From NCBI GenBank assembly GCA_938029995.1, contig CALHGI010000417.1, forward strand, positions 1 through 7,520: a DNA stretch of 7,520 nucleotides, read 5' to 3'. Origin of the DNA: an uncultured cyanobacterium (GTDB lineage Bacteria; Cyanobacteriota; Cyanobacteriia; Phormidesmidales; Phormidesmidaceae). Position numbers and translations under genes: made by a program. How positions within the stretch are numbered: the first letter of the stretch is position 1; each line of letters opens with the position of its first letter. The notes below the pieces were generated by a model. That model saw only the letters and a list, made by a program, of their open reading frames with translations. It searched no databases and had not been told where the DNA came from. Shown here in pieces: positions 1 through 6,415 of the stretch.

Positions 1-1253
1 GCCCTCCTGGAACGGGTAAAACTCTTCTGGCAAAAGCGATTGCTGGTGAAGCAGGGGTTCCTTTCTTTAGTATCTCTGGTTCTGAATTCGTCGAAATGTT
101 TGTCGGTGTGGGTGCGTCCCGCGTCCGTGACCTGTTTAAGAAAGCGAAGGAAAATGCGCCCTGCATCATCTTTATTGATGAGATTGATGCGGTGGGTCGT
201 TCCCGTGGCTCCGGTATTGGTGGCGGTAACGACGAGCGTGAGCAGACCCTCAACCAGATGCTCACCGAGATGGATGGTTTTGAAGGTAATAGCGGCATCA
301 TCGTAATTGCGGCCACTAACCGGGTTGATGTGCTTGACTCTGCGCTGCTACGTCCCGGTCGTTTTGACCGTCAGGTTTCGGTGGATCCGCCTGATGTTAA
401 TGGCCGTATCGAAGTGCTGGGAGTTCATGCCCGCAACAAAAAGCTGGCCGAAGAGATTTCTTTGGATGCGATCGCCCGTCGTACCCCTGGCTTTACCGGT
501 GCTGACCTGGCTAACCTGCTGAATGAGGCGGCTATCCTAACTGCCCGTCGCCGTAAGGATGCCATTACGATGCTGGAAATTGATGACGCGGTGGACCGCG
601 TTATTGCTGGTATGGAAGGCACTCCCCTGGTGGATGGTAAGAGCAAGCGATTGATTGCTTACCATGAAGTGGGTCACGCCTTGATTGGTACGTTGGTGAA
701 AGCCCATGATCCGGTGCAGAAAGTGACTCTGATTCCCCGTGGTCAAGCCCAAGGTTTAACCTGGTTTACCCCTAGTGAAGACCAGATGTTGATTTCACGC
801 TCCCAACTATTGGCTCGCATTACCGGTGCCTTGGGTGGTCGTGCTGCTGAGGACATTATTTTTGGTGATGCTGAAGTGACCACAGGTGCGGGTAATGACC
901 TGCAGCAGGTAACTTCCATGGCGCGCCAAATGGTGACCCGCTTTGGTATGTCCTCTGAGCTGGGGGCCCTTGCTCTGGAGAATCCCCAAGGGGAAGTGTT
1001 CCTCGGGGGTAGTTGGGGTGGTCGTTCGGAATATTCCGAAACGGTTTCCCAACGCATTGACGAGCAGGTGCGGTCCATCGTTGAGAAATGCTACGACGAT
1101 GCTAAGCGCTTGGTGGAAGAAAACCGAGTAGCCGTGGATCGTGTGGTGGACATTCTCATTGAGAAAGAGACCCTGAACGGCGATGAGTTCCGTGAGATTA
1201 TTGCGGAATATACGACGGTTCCTGAGAAGGAAAAGTTTGTTCCTGTCCTGTAG
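1..1253 (+). CDS. ftsH: ATP-dependent zinc metalloprotease FtsH, 5'-truncated by the window edge
   Basis: FtsH is a membrane-anchored hexameric AAA+ protease that unfolds and degrades membrane and soluble proteins; in cyanobacteria FtsH2-type enzymes are central to photosystem II D1 turnover. The reading frame starts at base 3 inside Walker A (PPGTGKT), so about 416 residues are visible and roughly 200 N-terminal ones (transmembrane helices and periplasmic/lumenal domain) are missing, judging by the usual family length of about 610-630. Visible in order: Walker A, the pore-loop region after FVEMFVGVG, Walker B (IFIDEID), the second region of homology with arginine fingers (ATNR...RPGRFDRQ), the zinc-binding HEVGH at 663-677, and the NDLQQ segment, which by homology carries the third zinc ligand (Asp). 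No key residue is missing. The wording ([26 protein letters not shown] end) resembles cyanobacterial FtsH2/FtsH4, but I cannot separate those paralogues without alignment. It ends at a TAG followed 64 bp later by a strong terminator. Confidence 0.97.
   Translation, partial: PPGTGKTLLAKAIAGEAGVPFFSISGSEFVEMFVGVGASRVRDLFKKAKENAPCIIFIDEIDAVGRSRGSGIGGGNDEREQTLNQMLTEMDGFEGNSGIIVIAATNRVDVLDSALLRPGRFDRQVSVDPPDVNGRIEVLGVHARNKKLAEEISLDAIARRTPGFTGADLANLLNEAAILTARRRKDAITMLEIDDAVDRVIAGMEGTPLVDGKSKRLIAYHEVGHALIGTLVKAHDPVQKVTLIPRGQAQGLTWFTPSEDQMLISRSQLLARITGALGGRAAEDIIFGDAEVTTGAGNDLQQVTSMARQMVTRFGMSSELGALALENPQGEVFLGGSWGGRSEYSETVSQRIDEQVRSIVEKCYDDAKRLVEENRVAVDRVVDILIEKETLNGDEFREIIAEYTTVPEKEKFVPVL
468..475. 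repeat. HIP1 octamer
   Basis: Palindrome GCGATCGC inside ftsH. HIP1 is greatly over-represented in many cyanobacterial genomes and supports the taxonomic reading. Confidence 0.85.
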
Positions 1254-1317
1254 TTTTCAGGCATGTCATTGTCTGGCCCATAGTGCTGGTCGGCGGTGAC
1301 TGGACTATTTAGAACGT

Positions 1318-1357
1318 AAAAAATGGTGAGGTAGCCAACGCTACCTCACCATTTTTT
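1318..1357 (+). terminator. Intrinsic terminator after ftsH, symmetric
   Basis: A perfect 18-bp inverted repeat: left arm 1318-1335 (six A then TGGTGAGGTAGC), loop CAAC at 1336-1339, right arm 1340-1357 (GCTACCTCACCA then six T). The GC-containing 12-bp core followed by a T tract fits a rho-independent terminator for ftsH. Because the A tract mirrors the T tract it could also stop transcription arriving on the minus strand. It insulates the downstream pentapeptide gene from ftsH readthrough. Confidence 0.9.
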
Positions 1358-1428
1358 GTGGCTAATAGGTGGATTGGTTTTCAGGGGGATGACCGGGCGG
1401 CTACCCTGGAAAACGTTGGCCGTTTTCT

Positions 1429-1436
1429 GGGGGTGA
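1429..1436 (+). promoter_or_regulatory. Probable ribosome binding site that sets the pentapeptide gene start
   Basis: GGGGGTGA lies directly upstream of the ATG at 1439 and resembles the GGTGA part of the Shine-Dalgarno consensus. It favours ATG 1439 over an in-frame GTG at 1358, which abuts the ftsH terminator and has no leader of its own. Confidence 0.55.
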
Positions 1437-1438
1437 CG

Positions 1439-2377
1439 ATGAGATTGCAATATAAGATACAAGTCGCTACGGCTCTGTTCATATTGCTGGCCTTAGCCAT
1501 CATTCTTATTTTTTCCCAGCCCATCGCTTTATTCTTAAATAACTGGGCGTTTATTCAAATTTTGGATGCCCTGAGTAAGCTAGGCGTTTTAATTGCGGTG
1601 ATTGCTTTTCTCTTAGAGATTCCAAAGCGAGAAGAGAGAGCGAAAGCAGAGCAACAGAAAATAGAGTTTGAGTATTGGCAGGTCATTGATGCTGCGGCCA
1701 TGACGGGAAATTCCACCAGCTATGCCCGTAAAATTGCCTTAGAAAACTTGGTGAAATCCGGTGTGGCCCTACGTAATATTGATGCGCCTAAGGCAGAACT
1801 GAGGCGGATTGATTTAACTGGAGCTGATTTGATGGGGGCCAATCTCAGTGAAGCAGATTTAACTGGAGCGATGCTGGATCGGGCGGATTTGTCGAAAGCC
1901 TATCTTGTCAACGTACGGCTGTATGGGGCTAGTTTGGTGTCTACCAATTTAGATTCCACCGATTTGCGAGGAGCACTGTACGATGACGACACCATTTTTC
2001 CCCCGGGTACTTATCCTGAGAGCCGGGGCGCCTATCGCATTGCCCCCCATTCTGTCTTGTCTGGGGTTCAGATACCCAAGGCTATTTTGTGGGGGGTAAA
2101 CCTGCAAGCGGCTAATCTACAAAATGCCAATTTTTCTGGGGCAAGCTTCCATGGTGCGGCTTTACAAGATGCAGATTTGCAAGGAGCGAATTTGGCAGCC
2201 GCTAGGTTTCGGAATGCAAATTTGGTTGGAACTAATTTGAAGAATGCTAATGTTCGCCAAGCAAATTTTTGGGGCGTTGAGGGGTTAACGCCTGAGCAGG
2301 TGCGTTTAGCCCTGCATTGGGAAACGGCGACCTATAGCCCAGAGCTAGAGGCTCAGTTGGGTTTAATTAAATCATGA
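1439..2377 (+). CDS. Membrane-anchored pentapeptide-repeat protein
   Basis: The 312-residue product has two predicted N-terminal membrane segments (about residues 9-33 and 47-60) joined by a short loop. A charged, probably coiled-coil stretch follows (PKREERAKAEQQK, then to about 105), and then two blocks of A(D/N)LXX pentapeptides, about residues 119-181 and 211-281. Such repeats fold as a right-handed quadrilateral beta-helix. The blocks are split by a non-repeat insert beginning YDDDTIFP, a sequence often seen at such breaks in cyanobacterial pentapeptide proteins, and the protein ends with an LTPEQVRLA tail. The cellular role is unknown; the architecture suggests a beta-helix displayed at a membrane, probably on the cytoplasmic side given the positive charges after the second segment (inference). 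I chose ATG 1439 because of the adjacent GGGGGTGA and because the longer GTG-started version would begin on the terminator. The next gene follows after 70 bp on the same strand and may be co-transcribed. Confidence 0.88.
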   Translation: MRLQYKIQVATALFILLALAIILIFSQPIALFLNNWAFIQILDALSKLGVLIAVIAFLLEIPKREERAKAEQQKIEFEYWQVIDAAAMTGNSTSYARKIALENLVKSGVALRNIDAPKAELRRIDLTGADLMGANLSEADLTGAMLDRADLSKAYLVNVRLYGASLVSTNLDSTDLRGALYDDDTIFPPGTYPESRGAYRIAPHSVLSGVQIPKAILWGVNLQAANLQNANFSGASFHGAALQDADLQGANLAAARFRNANLVGTNLKNANVRQANFWGVEGLTPEQVRLALHWETATYSPELEAQLGLIKS

Positions 2378-2447
2378 GTAGACGTTGTGCCCAGCCATGG
2401 GGCATATACACCTAGGGCTCGCAAGAATAGAGGAAACCGTAGATTTT

Positions 2448-3527
2448 ATGCCTAAGCTTTATTTGGCCATTACTAACCATGGCTTTGGTCATGCCACCCG
2501 CGCGGCTTCGTTGGCGGCCACGTTACTGCAGCATTATTCGGATTTACAGATTGTGGTGGCGACGACGGCCCCCCAATGGCTGTTGCAATCCTATTTATCC
2601 TCTGAGCGGGTGACTTATCGGCCTGTGAGTTTTGATATTGGTGTGTTGCAAAGCGATAGCCTGACTATGGATAAGGCTGCCACTTTGGAAAAATTGCAGT
2701 GGATTCGGGACCATCAGGAGGAAATTCTGGCACCGGAGGTAGATTTTATTCAAAGTGCAGGGGTGGATCTGATTTTTGGGGATATTCCCCCTTTGGTGAC
2801 TCAGTTGGCGAAGGCGGTGGGTATTCCCTGTTGGATGATGAGTAATTTTGGTTGGGATTATATCTATCGACCCTGGGGAGGGGGGTTTGGGGCCATGGCC
2901 GATTGGATTGCAGACTGTTTTGGGGATTGCGATCTCATGTTTCGTCTTCCGTTCCATGAGCCCATGACGGCTTTTGGCCACATTACAGACGTCGGTCTGA
3001 CGGGGGGCACCCCCAAGCTCTCTGCCGTTGCTCTCCGTGAGCGCTATGGTCTGACGGTGCCCGACGAGAAAACAGTACTGCTGACCTTTGGTGGCCTGGG
3101 GCTGGCCCAAATTCCCTATCACAAAGCGCTCCAAGCCTATCCCGACTGGCAGTTTATTACCTTTGATCGTCAGGCTCCTGAGTTGCCCAATTTGCTCAAG
3201 GTGGAGGATCGCACCCTGCGGCCGGTGGATATGATGGTGATTTGCGATCGCGTGGTTTCCAAACCGGGCTACAGCACCTTTGCTGAAGCCTGTTGTCAGG
3301 GCTGCGGTGTCTTGACCATTCCTCGCCAAGGCTTTGCTGAAGCGCCCCTATTGGTGGACGGCATTCAACGCCATGCCCACCACCACATCCTAGAGAGCAA
3401 AGCGTTTTTTGCCGGTGATTGGTCATTTTTACAACGGCCGTTAGTACCGCCGTCAGGGGAACCGTTGGCTAAGGATGGTAATGAGACGATCGCGCTTGCC
3501 ATTGGCCAACACCTCAGCCTGATTTAG
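2448..3527 (+). CDS. Glycosyltransferase-fold protein resembling the L-arabinokinase N-terminal domain
   Basis: This 359-residue protein looks like a two-Rossmann-domain (GT-B, MurG-like) nucleotide-sugar-binding protein. The N-terminus has LAITNHGFGHATRAASLA (glycine/histidine loop HGFGHATR, residues 11-18), then DLIFGDIPPL (108-116) and NFGWDYIY (133-140). The C-terminal half has TFGGLG (213-218) and SKPGYSTFAEA (271-281), the usual place for nucleotide-sugar contacts in this fold. The HGFGHATR, FGD and NF.WD.IY pattern recalls the N-terminal part of plant L-arabinokinase, whose C-terminal GHMP kinase domain is absent here. Donor, acceptor and activity are unknown. I chose ATG 2448 because the product then starts MPKLYLAITNHGFGH directly at the first beta strand; an AGAGGA lies 13 nt upstream, rather far. 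An in-frame TTG at 2385 would add 21 residues without family features. The gene follows the pentapeptide gene by 70 bp and contains a HIP1 octamer at 3244. Confidence 0.83.
   Translation: MPKLYLAITNHGFGHATRAASLAATLLQHYSDLQIVVATTAPQWLLQSYLSSERVTYRPVSFDIGVLQSDSLTMDKAATLEKLQWIRDHQEEILAPEVDFIQSAGVDLIFGDIPPLVTQLAKAVGIPCWMMSNFGWDYIYRPWGGGFGAMADWIADCFGDCDLMFRLPFHEPMTAFGHITDVGLTGGTPKLSAVALRERYGLTVPDEKTVLLTFGGLGLAQIPYHKALQAYPDWQFITFDRQAPELPNLLKVEDRTLRPVDMMVICDRVVSKPGYSTFAEACCQGCGVLTIPRQGFAEAPLLVDGIQRHAHHHILESKAFFAGDWSFLQRPLVPPSGEPLAKDGNETIALAIGQHLSLI
3244..3251. repeat. HIP1 octamer
   Basis: GCGATCGC within the glycosyltransferase-like gene, encoding part of the VICDRVV segment. Confidence 0.85.
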
Positions 3528-3547
3528 GATGCAAGCTAGAGCGTTTT

Positions 3548-3555
3548 GCGATCGC
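3548..3555. repeat. HIP1 octamer
   Basis: GCGATCGC in the 92-bp gap between the convergent glycosyltransferase-like and long pentapeptide genes. No convincing terminator hairpin was found in that gap. Confidence 0.85.
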
Positions 3556-3619
3556 ACAGTGCACAATGGTTGGACAACTATGGATGCTTTGTGGGTCTGC
3601 GGTCCGAACGGTGATCCAG

Positions 3620-4732
3620 CTACGCTACCCTTGGGACGTTCAGCTCATAATCAGCTGACATGTCATCGTCCGGCAAAACAGCATGGCTGAAATCGGCCCC
3701 TGCAGTATGGGCGCAGCTGAGGTCTACCTGGCTTAAGTTGGCGTGGCTTAAGTTGGCATCCACCAGGGAGGCATCCTGCAAGTTGGCCCCCGTGAGGTTA
3801 GCCCCCGTGAGGTTGGCATTACTCAGGTTGGCCCTATGAAAATTGGCTCCCGTCAGGTTGGCTCCCTGGAAGTTCACATTCTCTAGATTTGCTTCCCTAA
3901 ACACCGCTTGGCGACAATCCGCTTCATCCAGCGCGCTGTTTTGTAGCTGTGCCTGGTGCATGGTGGTTTCTACTAAGCTTGCCTGCGTCAAAATCGCGTT
4001 TTTAACGTTGGCATTATTCAGATTTGCCTGATTGAGAATGGCGAGTTTTAAGCTAGCCATGGTGAAGTTGGCTGCTTTTAATACGGCTCCCGTTAAGATG
4101 GTGCGATCTAAAATGGCCCTCGCAAAGCTCGTGTGACAGCCTTGGATATCCTCCAAAATAGCTTGGGTGAAATTCGCTTCTCGAAAATCTGCCGCGTTGA
4201 AATTGGCCTGTCTGAAATTGGTTTGGTGTAAATCCGCCGTATAAAACAAACTATCTTGTAAATTTGCATAGCTGAAATCACAGTGGTCCATGTGGGCCAT
4301 GCAGCCATCTACATCCGCTAAGGATGCCTCACAAAAAATACTGTTGGTAAAGCTGGCTTCCCGCAAATGGCTACCATGCATGTCGGCCATGGCAAAGTTA
4401 GAGTTTTCAGCCTGTACCCTAATTAGGCTCGCTTCCCTTAGATTTGCCTCTCGCATGTCCACTTCCCTCAGCTGGGCCCAGTCCAGGCTGGTTTGGGATA
4501 AGTTTGCCGTGTAAAAACTCGCCTGGGTCAGATCGGCTTTAAATAAATTAGCCCCCGAAAAGTTACTGATGCAGCTGTCGACGTGGCTCAGATTGATCCT
4601 CGGTAATTCCGCCCGAATGAGTAGCGCCTCTCGCAGTTCAGGCGCTTCGGCCTTGGGTGCGTTGATGCGGCGCCAGTGGTTCCATTCAGCAACGCCTTGC
4701 ATGATGACAATAATGGGACTGGGAGACAGCAT
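3620..4732 (-). CDS. Long pentapeptide-repeat protein, about 65 uninterrupted repeats
   Basis: The 370-residue product is almost wholly A(D/N)LXX-type pentapeptides. From residue 31 (PELRE) to about 355 (AVLPD) I can place 65 consecutive five-residue units with no phase break, predicting a right-handed quadrilateral beta-helix of about 16 coils. The N-terminal cap reads QGVAEWNHWRRINAPKAEA; the QGV.EWN.WR pattern is typical of cyanobacterial pentapeptide proteins. No signal peptide or membrane segment is obvious, although residues 1-10 are hydrophobic. Irregular units with Cys or branched first residues recur (VDSCI, VQAEN, VDGCM, IQGCH) in an 18-unit rhythm. Function is unknown; some pentapeptide proteins mimic DNA and bind gyrase, but nothing here shows that. 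Start choice: ATG 4732 has no clear Shine-Dalgarno; a second ATG at 4702 (MQGVAEWNHW) is a credible alternative at the conserved motif. It is convergent with the glycosyltransferase-like gene and divergent from yjbQ. Confidence 0.9.
   Translation of the reverse strand: MLSPSPIIVIMQGVAEWNHWRRINAPKAEAPELREALLIRAELPRINLSHVDSCISNFSGANLFKADLTQASFYTANLSQTSLDWAQLREVDMREANLREASLIRVQAENSNFAMADMHGSHLREASFTNSIFCEASLADVDGCMAHMDHCDFSYANLQDSLFYTADLHQTNFRQANFNAADFREANFTQAILEDIQGCHTSFARAILDRTILTGAVLKAANFTMASLKLAILNQANLNNANVKNAILTQASLVETTMHQAQLQNSALDEADCRQAVFREANLENVNFQGANLTGANFHRANLSNANLTGANLTGANLQDASLVDANLSHANLSQVDLSCAHTAGADFSHAVLPDDDMSADYELNVPRVA
3786..3814 (-). repeat. Exact 15-nt tandem duplication inside the pentapeptide array
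   Basis: On the plus strand GCCCCCGTGAGGTT occurs at 3786-3799 and again at 3801-3814, a 15-nt period encoding two consecutive ANLTG units. Identity at the DNA level, unlike most neighbouring units, points to a recent slippage-type duplication. Confidence 0.75.
4043..4582 (-). repeat. Apparent tandem 90-residue (18-pentapeptide) internal duplication
   Basis: Residues 51-140 (bases 4582-4313) and 141-230 (4312-4043) of the pentapeptide protein align unit by unit without gaps. Examples are VDSCI with VDGCM, ASFYT-ANLSQ-TSL with SLFYT-ADLHQ-TNF, and VDMRE-ANLRE-ASLIR-VQAEN-SNF with ADFRE-ANFTQ-AILED-IQGCH-TSF. The DNA agrees in places: GTCGACAGCTGCATC against GTAGATGGCTGCATG is 11 of 15 identical. 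A weaker third copy may continue to about residue 320. Because all pentapeptides look alike, the statistical weight needs testing. Confidence 0.5.
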
Positions 4733-4904
4733 GCAGAGGTAAACTCAGTAGAAAATGACCTAGTCAATGTCTAAAAAAGCACTTAGTATCTATGACTTCA
4801 AGATTCCCTACTTAGACAACCGATACAACGTTTATATGTAGAAACGTACTCTTGGTTTTCAGTAATATTGTTAACTCTTTGTAGAGACCTGTTCTATGCT
4901 GAAA

Positions 4905-4919
4905 AGACATCACATGTCT
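4905..4919 (+). promoter_or_regulatory. Inverted repeat in the yjbQ leader
   Basis: AGACATCACATGTCT is a perfect 6-bp inverted repeat with a 3-nt centre, ending 8 nt before the AGAGGA ribosome binding site of yjbQ. It could be a protein operator or a small hairpin near the initiation region. GAGAC at 4884-4888 can pair alternatively with GTCTC at 4916-4920. The function is inferred from position only. Confidence 0.35.
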
Positions 4920-4926
4920 CCAATTC

Positions 4927-4932
4927 AGAGGA
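4927..4932 (+). promoter_or_regulatory. Ribosome binding site deciding the yjbQ start
   Basis: AGAGGA with a 7-nt spacer precedes ATG 4940. It supports this start over the in-frame TTG at 4868, which would add 24 residues outside the normal YjbQ length. Confidence 0.75.
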
Positions 4933-4939
4933 CATCGCC

Positions 4940-5377
4940 ATGCCATCTACCACGTCACGTCCCATTCATTACCAGACTGTAATGACGCTAGAGACGCGTC
5001 CTAAGGCTCTCCAGCGTTTTACGATGAAGGTGCAAGATGCTGTCCGTGAATCTAGGGTGATTACAGGGCTATGTTGTCTGTTTTTACGCCATACCTCAGC
5101 AAGTTTGGTGATTCAGGAAAATGCGGACCCCACCGTTTTGCTGGATATGGAAACCTTTTTATCGAAGCTGGTCCCCGAGGGAGCTGACTATCGCCACAAT
5201 GATGAAGGGCCAGATGACATGCCGGCCCATCTGCGTACGGCCTTAACCCATACATCGGAACAGATCCCCATTATCAATGGACGGTTGGCGTTGGGTACCT
5301 GGCAGGGTATTTATTTATGGGAGCACCGGAGTCGGAGTTATCGGCGTGATGTGGTGGTGCATATTACAGGTATTTAA
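4940..5377 (+). CDS. yjbQ: YjbQ/UPF0047 family protein
   Basis: The 145-residue product matches the whole UPF0047 (YjbQ) family, whose members are normally about 130-145 residues. Signature segments are GLCCLFLRHTSASL (residues 43-56), ENADP (60-64), HNDEGPDDMPAHL (86-98) and LALGTWQGIYLWEHR (116-130). The conserved His/Glu/Asp cluster probably forms a ligand- or metal-binding pocket in a trimeric fold. Databases call the family 'secondary thiamine-phosphate synthase enzyme' because some members rescue thiE mutants weakly; the physiological reaction is not settled, so that name should be read with caution. No signal peptide or membrane segment is seen, so it is probably cytoplasmic. The ATG at 4940 is supported by AGAGGA 7 nt upstream. 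Era follows 61 bp downstream on the same strand with no obvious terminator between, so the two may be co-transcribed. Confidence 0.94.
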   Translation: MPSTTSRPIHYQTVMTLETRPKALQRFTMKVQDAVRESRVITGLCCLFLRHTSASLVIQENADPTVLLDMETFLSKLVPEGADYRHNDEGPDDMPAHLRTALTHTSEQIPIINGRLALGTWQGIYLWEHRSRSYRRDVVVHITGI

Positions 5378-5412
5378 AGACTTTAAAGGTAGGCGGTAGC
5401 TCAGACTAAGGG

Positions 5413-5434
5413 ATAGGACTTAGAGGTATAGGAC
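5413..5434 (+). repeat. Purine-rich direct repeat in the era leader, includes its ribosome binding site
   Basis: ATAGGAC occurs at 5413-5419 and 5428-5434, 15 nt apart. The AGGA of the second copy (5430-5433) is 5 nt from the era ATG and is the likely ribosome binding site; AGAGG at 5422-5426 is an alternative. The upstream copy could be chance or a standby site. Confidence 0.4.
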
Positions 5435-5438
5435 AGGC

Positions 5439-6371
5439 ATGACCATTGATTTGGGGGGAACCCCATCCCCACCACCAGGGTTTCGTTCAGGATTTGTGGG
5501 TATTGTGGGACGGCCCAATGTGGGCAAGTCCACCTTGATGAATGCGATGGTGGGTCAAAAGATTGCCATTACCTCCCCCATTGCCCAAACCACTCGGAAT
5601 CGTCTGCGGGGGGTCATGACTCTGCCTGAGGCCCAGGTTATTTTCGTCGATACTCCTGGCATTCATAAACCCCACCATGAACTGGGCAAGGTTCTGGTCA
5701 AAAATGCGCGCATTGCGATTAATTCCGTGGATGTCACTCTCTTTGTGGTGGATGGTACTACGGGCCTGGGGAAGGGTGATTTGTTTATTGCCGAGATCCT
5801 CAAACGCAGTGAAGTGCCAATTGTATTGGGCATCAACAAGGCGGATCTCCAAGCCGAGTCCAAAGCCCAGATGATTGATATTAGCTACCAGGCCGTGGCC
5901 GATGAAAATGGTTGGCCAGTGTGTAAGTTTTCATCGGTTACTGAGACAGGTTTGGACGGTTTAAAGTCCATTCTGATCGAGCGTTTGGAGGCAGGTCCCT
6001 ACTACTATCCGCCCGATTTGGTGACGGATCAGCCTGAGCGTTTCATTATGGGGGAGCTGATTCGAGAACAGGTGTTGCTCCACACCCGTGAAGAAGTCCC
6101 CCACTCGGTGGCGGTGGTGATTGAAGCGGTTGAGGAAACACCGAAAATTACCAATGTGCTGGCGACGGTTTATGTAGAGCGCAAGTCACAGAAAGGCATT
6201 TTGATTGGTAAGAAAGGCTCCATGATGAAGGCCATTAATACGGCAGCCCGTGAGCAAATGCAAAAACTCATTGCTGGGAAGGTTTATCTGGAAGTGTTTG
6301 TAAAAGTCCAGGAACGATGGCGACAGTCGCGCTCTAATTTGGCGGAATTAGGCTATCGAGTCGAAGAGTAA
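5439..6371 (+). CDS. era: GTPase Era, ribosome assembly factor
   Basis: Era is an essential-type GTPase that binds near the 3' end of 16S rRNA and helps mature the 30S subunit. The 310-residue product is complete. The GTPase domain has G1 GRPNVGKS (residues 24-31), a switch-I segment QTTRN (50-54), G3 DTPG (71-74), G4 NKAD (133-136) and a G5-like SSV (165-167). The C-terminal KH domain begins near RFIMGELIREQ (201-211) and carries the GXXG loop GKKG (257-260). Length is close to the E. coli protein (about 301), with a slightly longer, proline-containing N-terminus (GGTPSPPPGF) before the first strand. ATG 5439 is preceded by AGGA at 5 nt spacing. It lies downstream of yjbQ on the same strand and is convergent with the Ro60-type gene, with only 44 bp between their stop codons. 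All nucleotide-binding residues expected for activity are present. Confidence 0.98.
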   Translation: MTIDLGGTPSPPPGFRSGFVGIVGRPNVGKSTLMNAMVGQKIAITSPIAQTTRNRLRGVMTLPEAQVIFVDTPGIHKPHHELGKVLVKNARIAINSVDVTLFVVDGTTGLGKGDLFIAEILKRSEVPIVLGINKADLQAESKAQMIDISYQAVADENGWPVCKFSSVTETGLDGLKSILIERLEAGPYYYPPDLVTDQPERFIMGELIREQVLLHTREEVPHSVAVVIEAVEETPKITNVLATVYVERKSQKGILIGKKGSMMKAINTAAREQMQKLIAGKVYLEVFVKVQERWRQSRSNLAELGYRVEE

Positions 6372-6391
6372 AGTCGCCCTTTGAACTACGA

Positions 6392-6411
6392 TAGCCATCC
6401 TACGCTGGCTA
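6392..6411. terminator. Weak hairpin between convergent era and Ro60-type genes
   Basis: TAGCCA (6392-6397) and TGGCTA (6406-6411) form a 6-bp stem around an 8-nt loop in the 44-bp gap between the two converging stop codons. There is no clear T tract on either side, so it is at best a weak bidirectional terminator or an mRNA 3'-end structure. Confidence 0.3.
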
Positions 6412-6415
6412 GGGT

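Larger units (their letters stand above)
4733..4939. promoter_or_regulatory. AT-rich divergent intergenic region, probable promoters for both flanking genes
   Basis: These 207 bp separate the minus-strand pentapeptide gene from plus-strand yjbQ, so each gene must have its promoter here or further out. On the plus strand TTAGAC (4812-4817) and TATGTA (4835-4840), 17 bp apart, are a weak -35/-10 candidate. I see no convincing pair on the minus strand. Two short inverted repeats lie inside: ACGTTT...AAACGT (4828-4833 and 4842-4847, 8-nt gap) and AGACAT-CAC-ATGTCT (4905-4919). Either could be an operator or leader hairpin. No small gene with a credible start is seen. Confidence 0.4.

Noticed and set aside
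1358..1438. GTG start at 1358 giving a 339-residue pentapeptide protein
   Set aside because: It begins on the base after the T tract of the ftsH terminator, has no possible ribosome binding site outside the hairpin, and adds residues without family character. ATG 1439 has GGGGGTGA before it and leads straight into the membrane segment.
2385..2447. TTG start at 2385 for the glycosyltransferase-like gene
   Set aside because: It adds 21 residues before the first beta strand, lies only 8 nt after the previous stop, and TTG is a poor choice when ATG 2448 starts exactly at the family's N-terminus.
2875..2892. G-rich run GGGGAGGGGGGTTTGGGG as a possible G-quadruplex
   Set aside because: The six-G run cannot supply two three-G tracts with a loop, so no canonical three-tetrad motif exists; it is explained by coding PWGGGFG.
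2595..3329. 244-residue open frame antisense to the glycosyltransferase-like gene
   Set aside because: Rich in His, Gln and Pro with no domain pattern, and fully covered by a well-supported gene on the other strand; a shadow frame.
3700..4650. 15-nt periodic DNA that could look like a repeat array or CRISPR
   Set aside because: The period is exactly five codons and the units are degenerate, explained entirely by coding pentapeptides. There are no conserved repeats with unique spacers of CRISPR size.
4868..4939. TTG start at 4868 for yjbQ
   Set aside because: The extension has no family similarity and overlaps the leader inverted repeat; ATG 4940 has a good ribosome binding site and gives the normal family length.
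5389..5440. GCGGTAGCTCAGACTAAGG resembles a tRNA D-arm (GGTAGCTCAG)
   Set aside because: No matching acceptor stem, anticodon arm or T-arm (GGTTCGA-type) follows at the right spacing, and the era start lies within the would-be gene.
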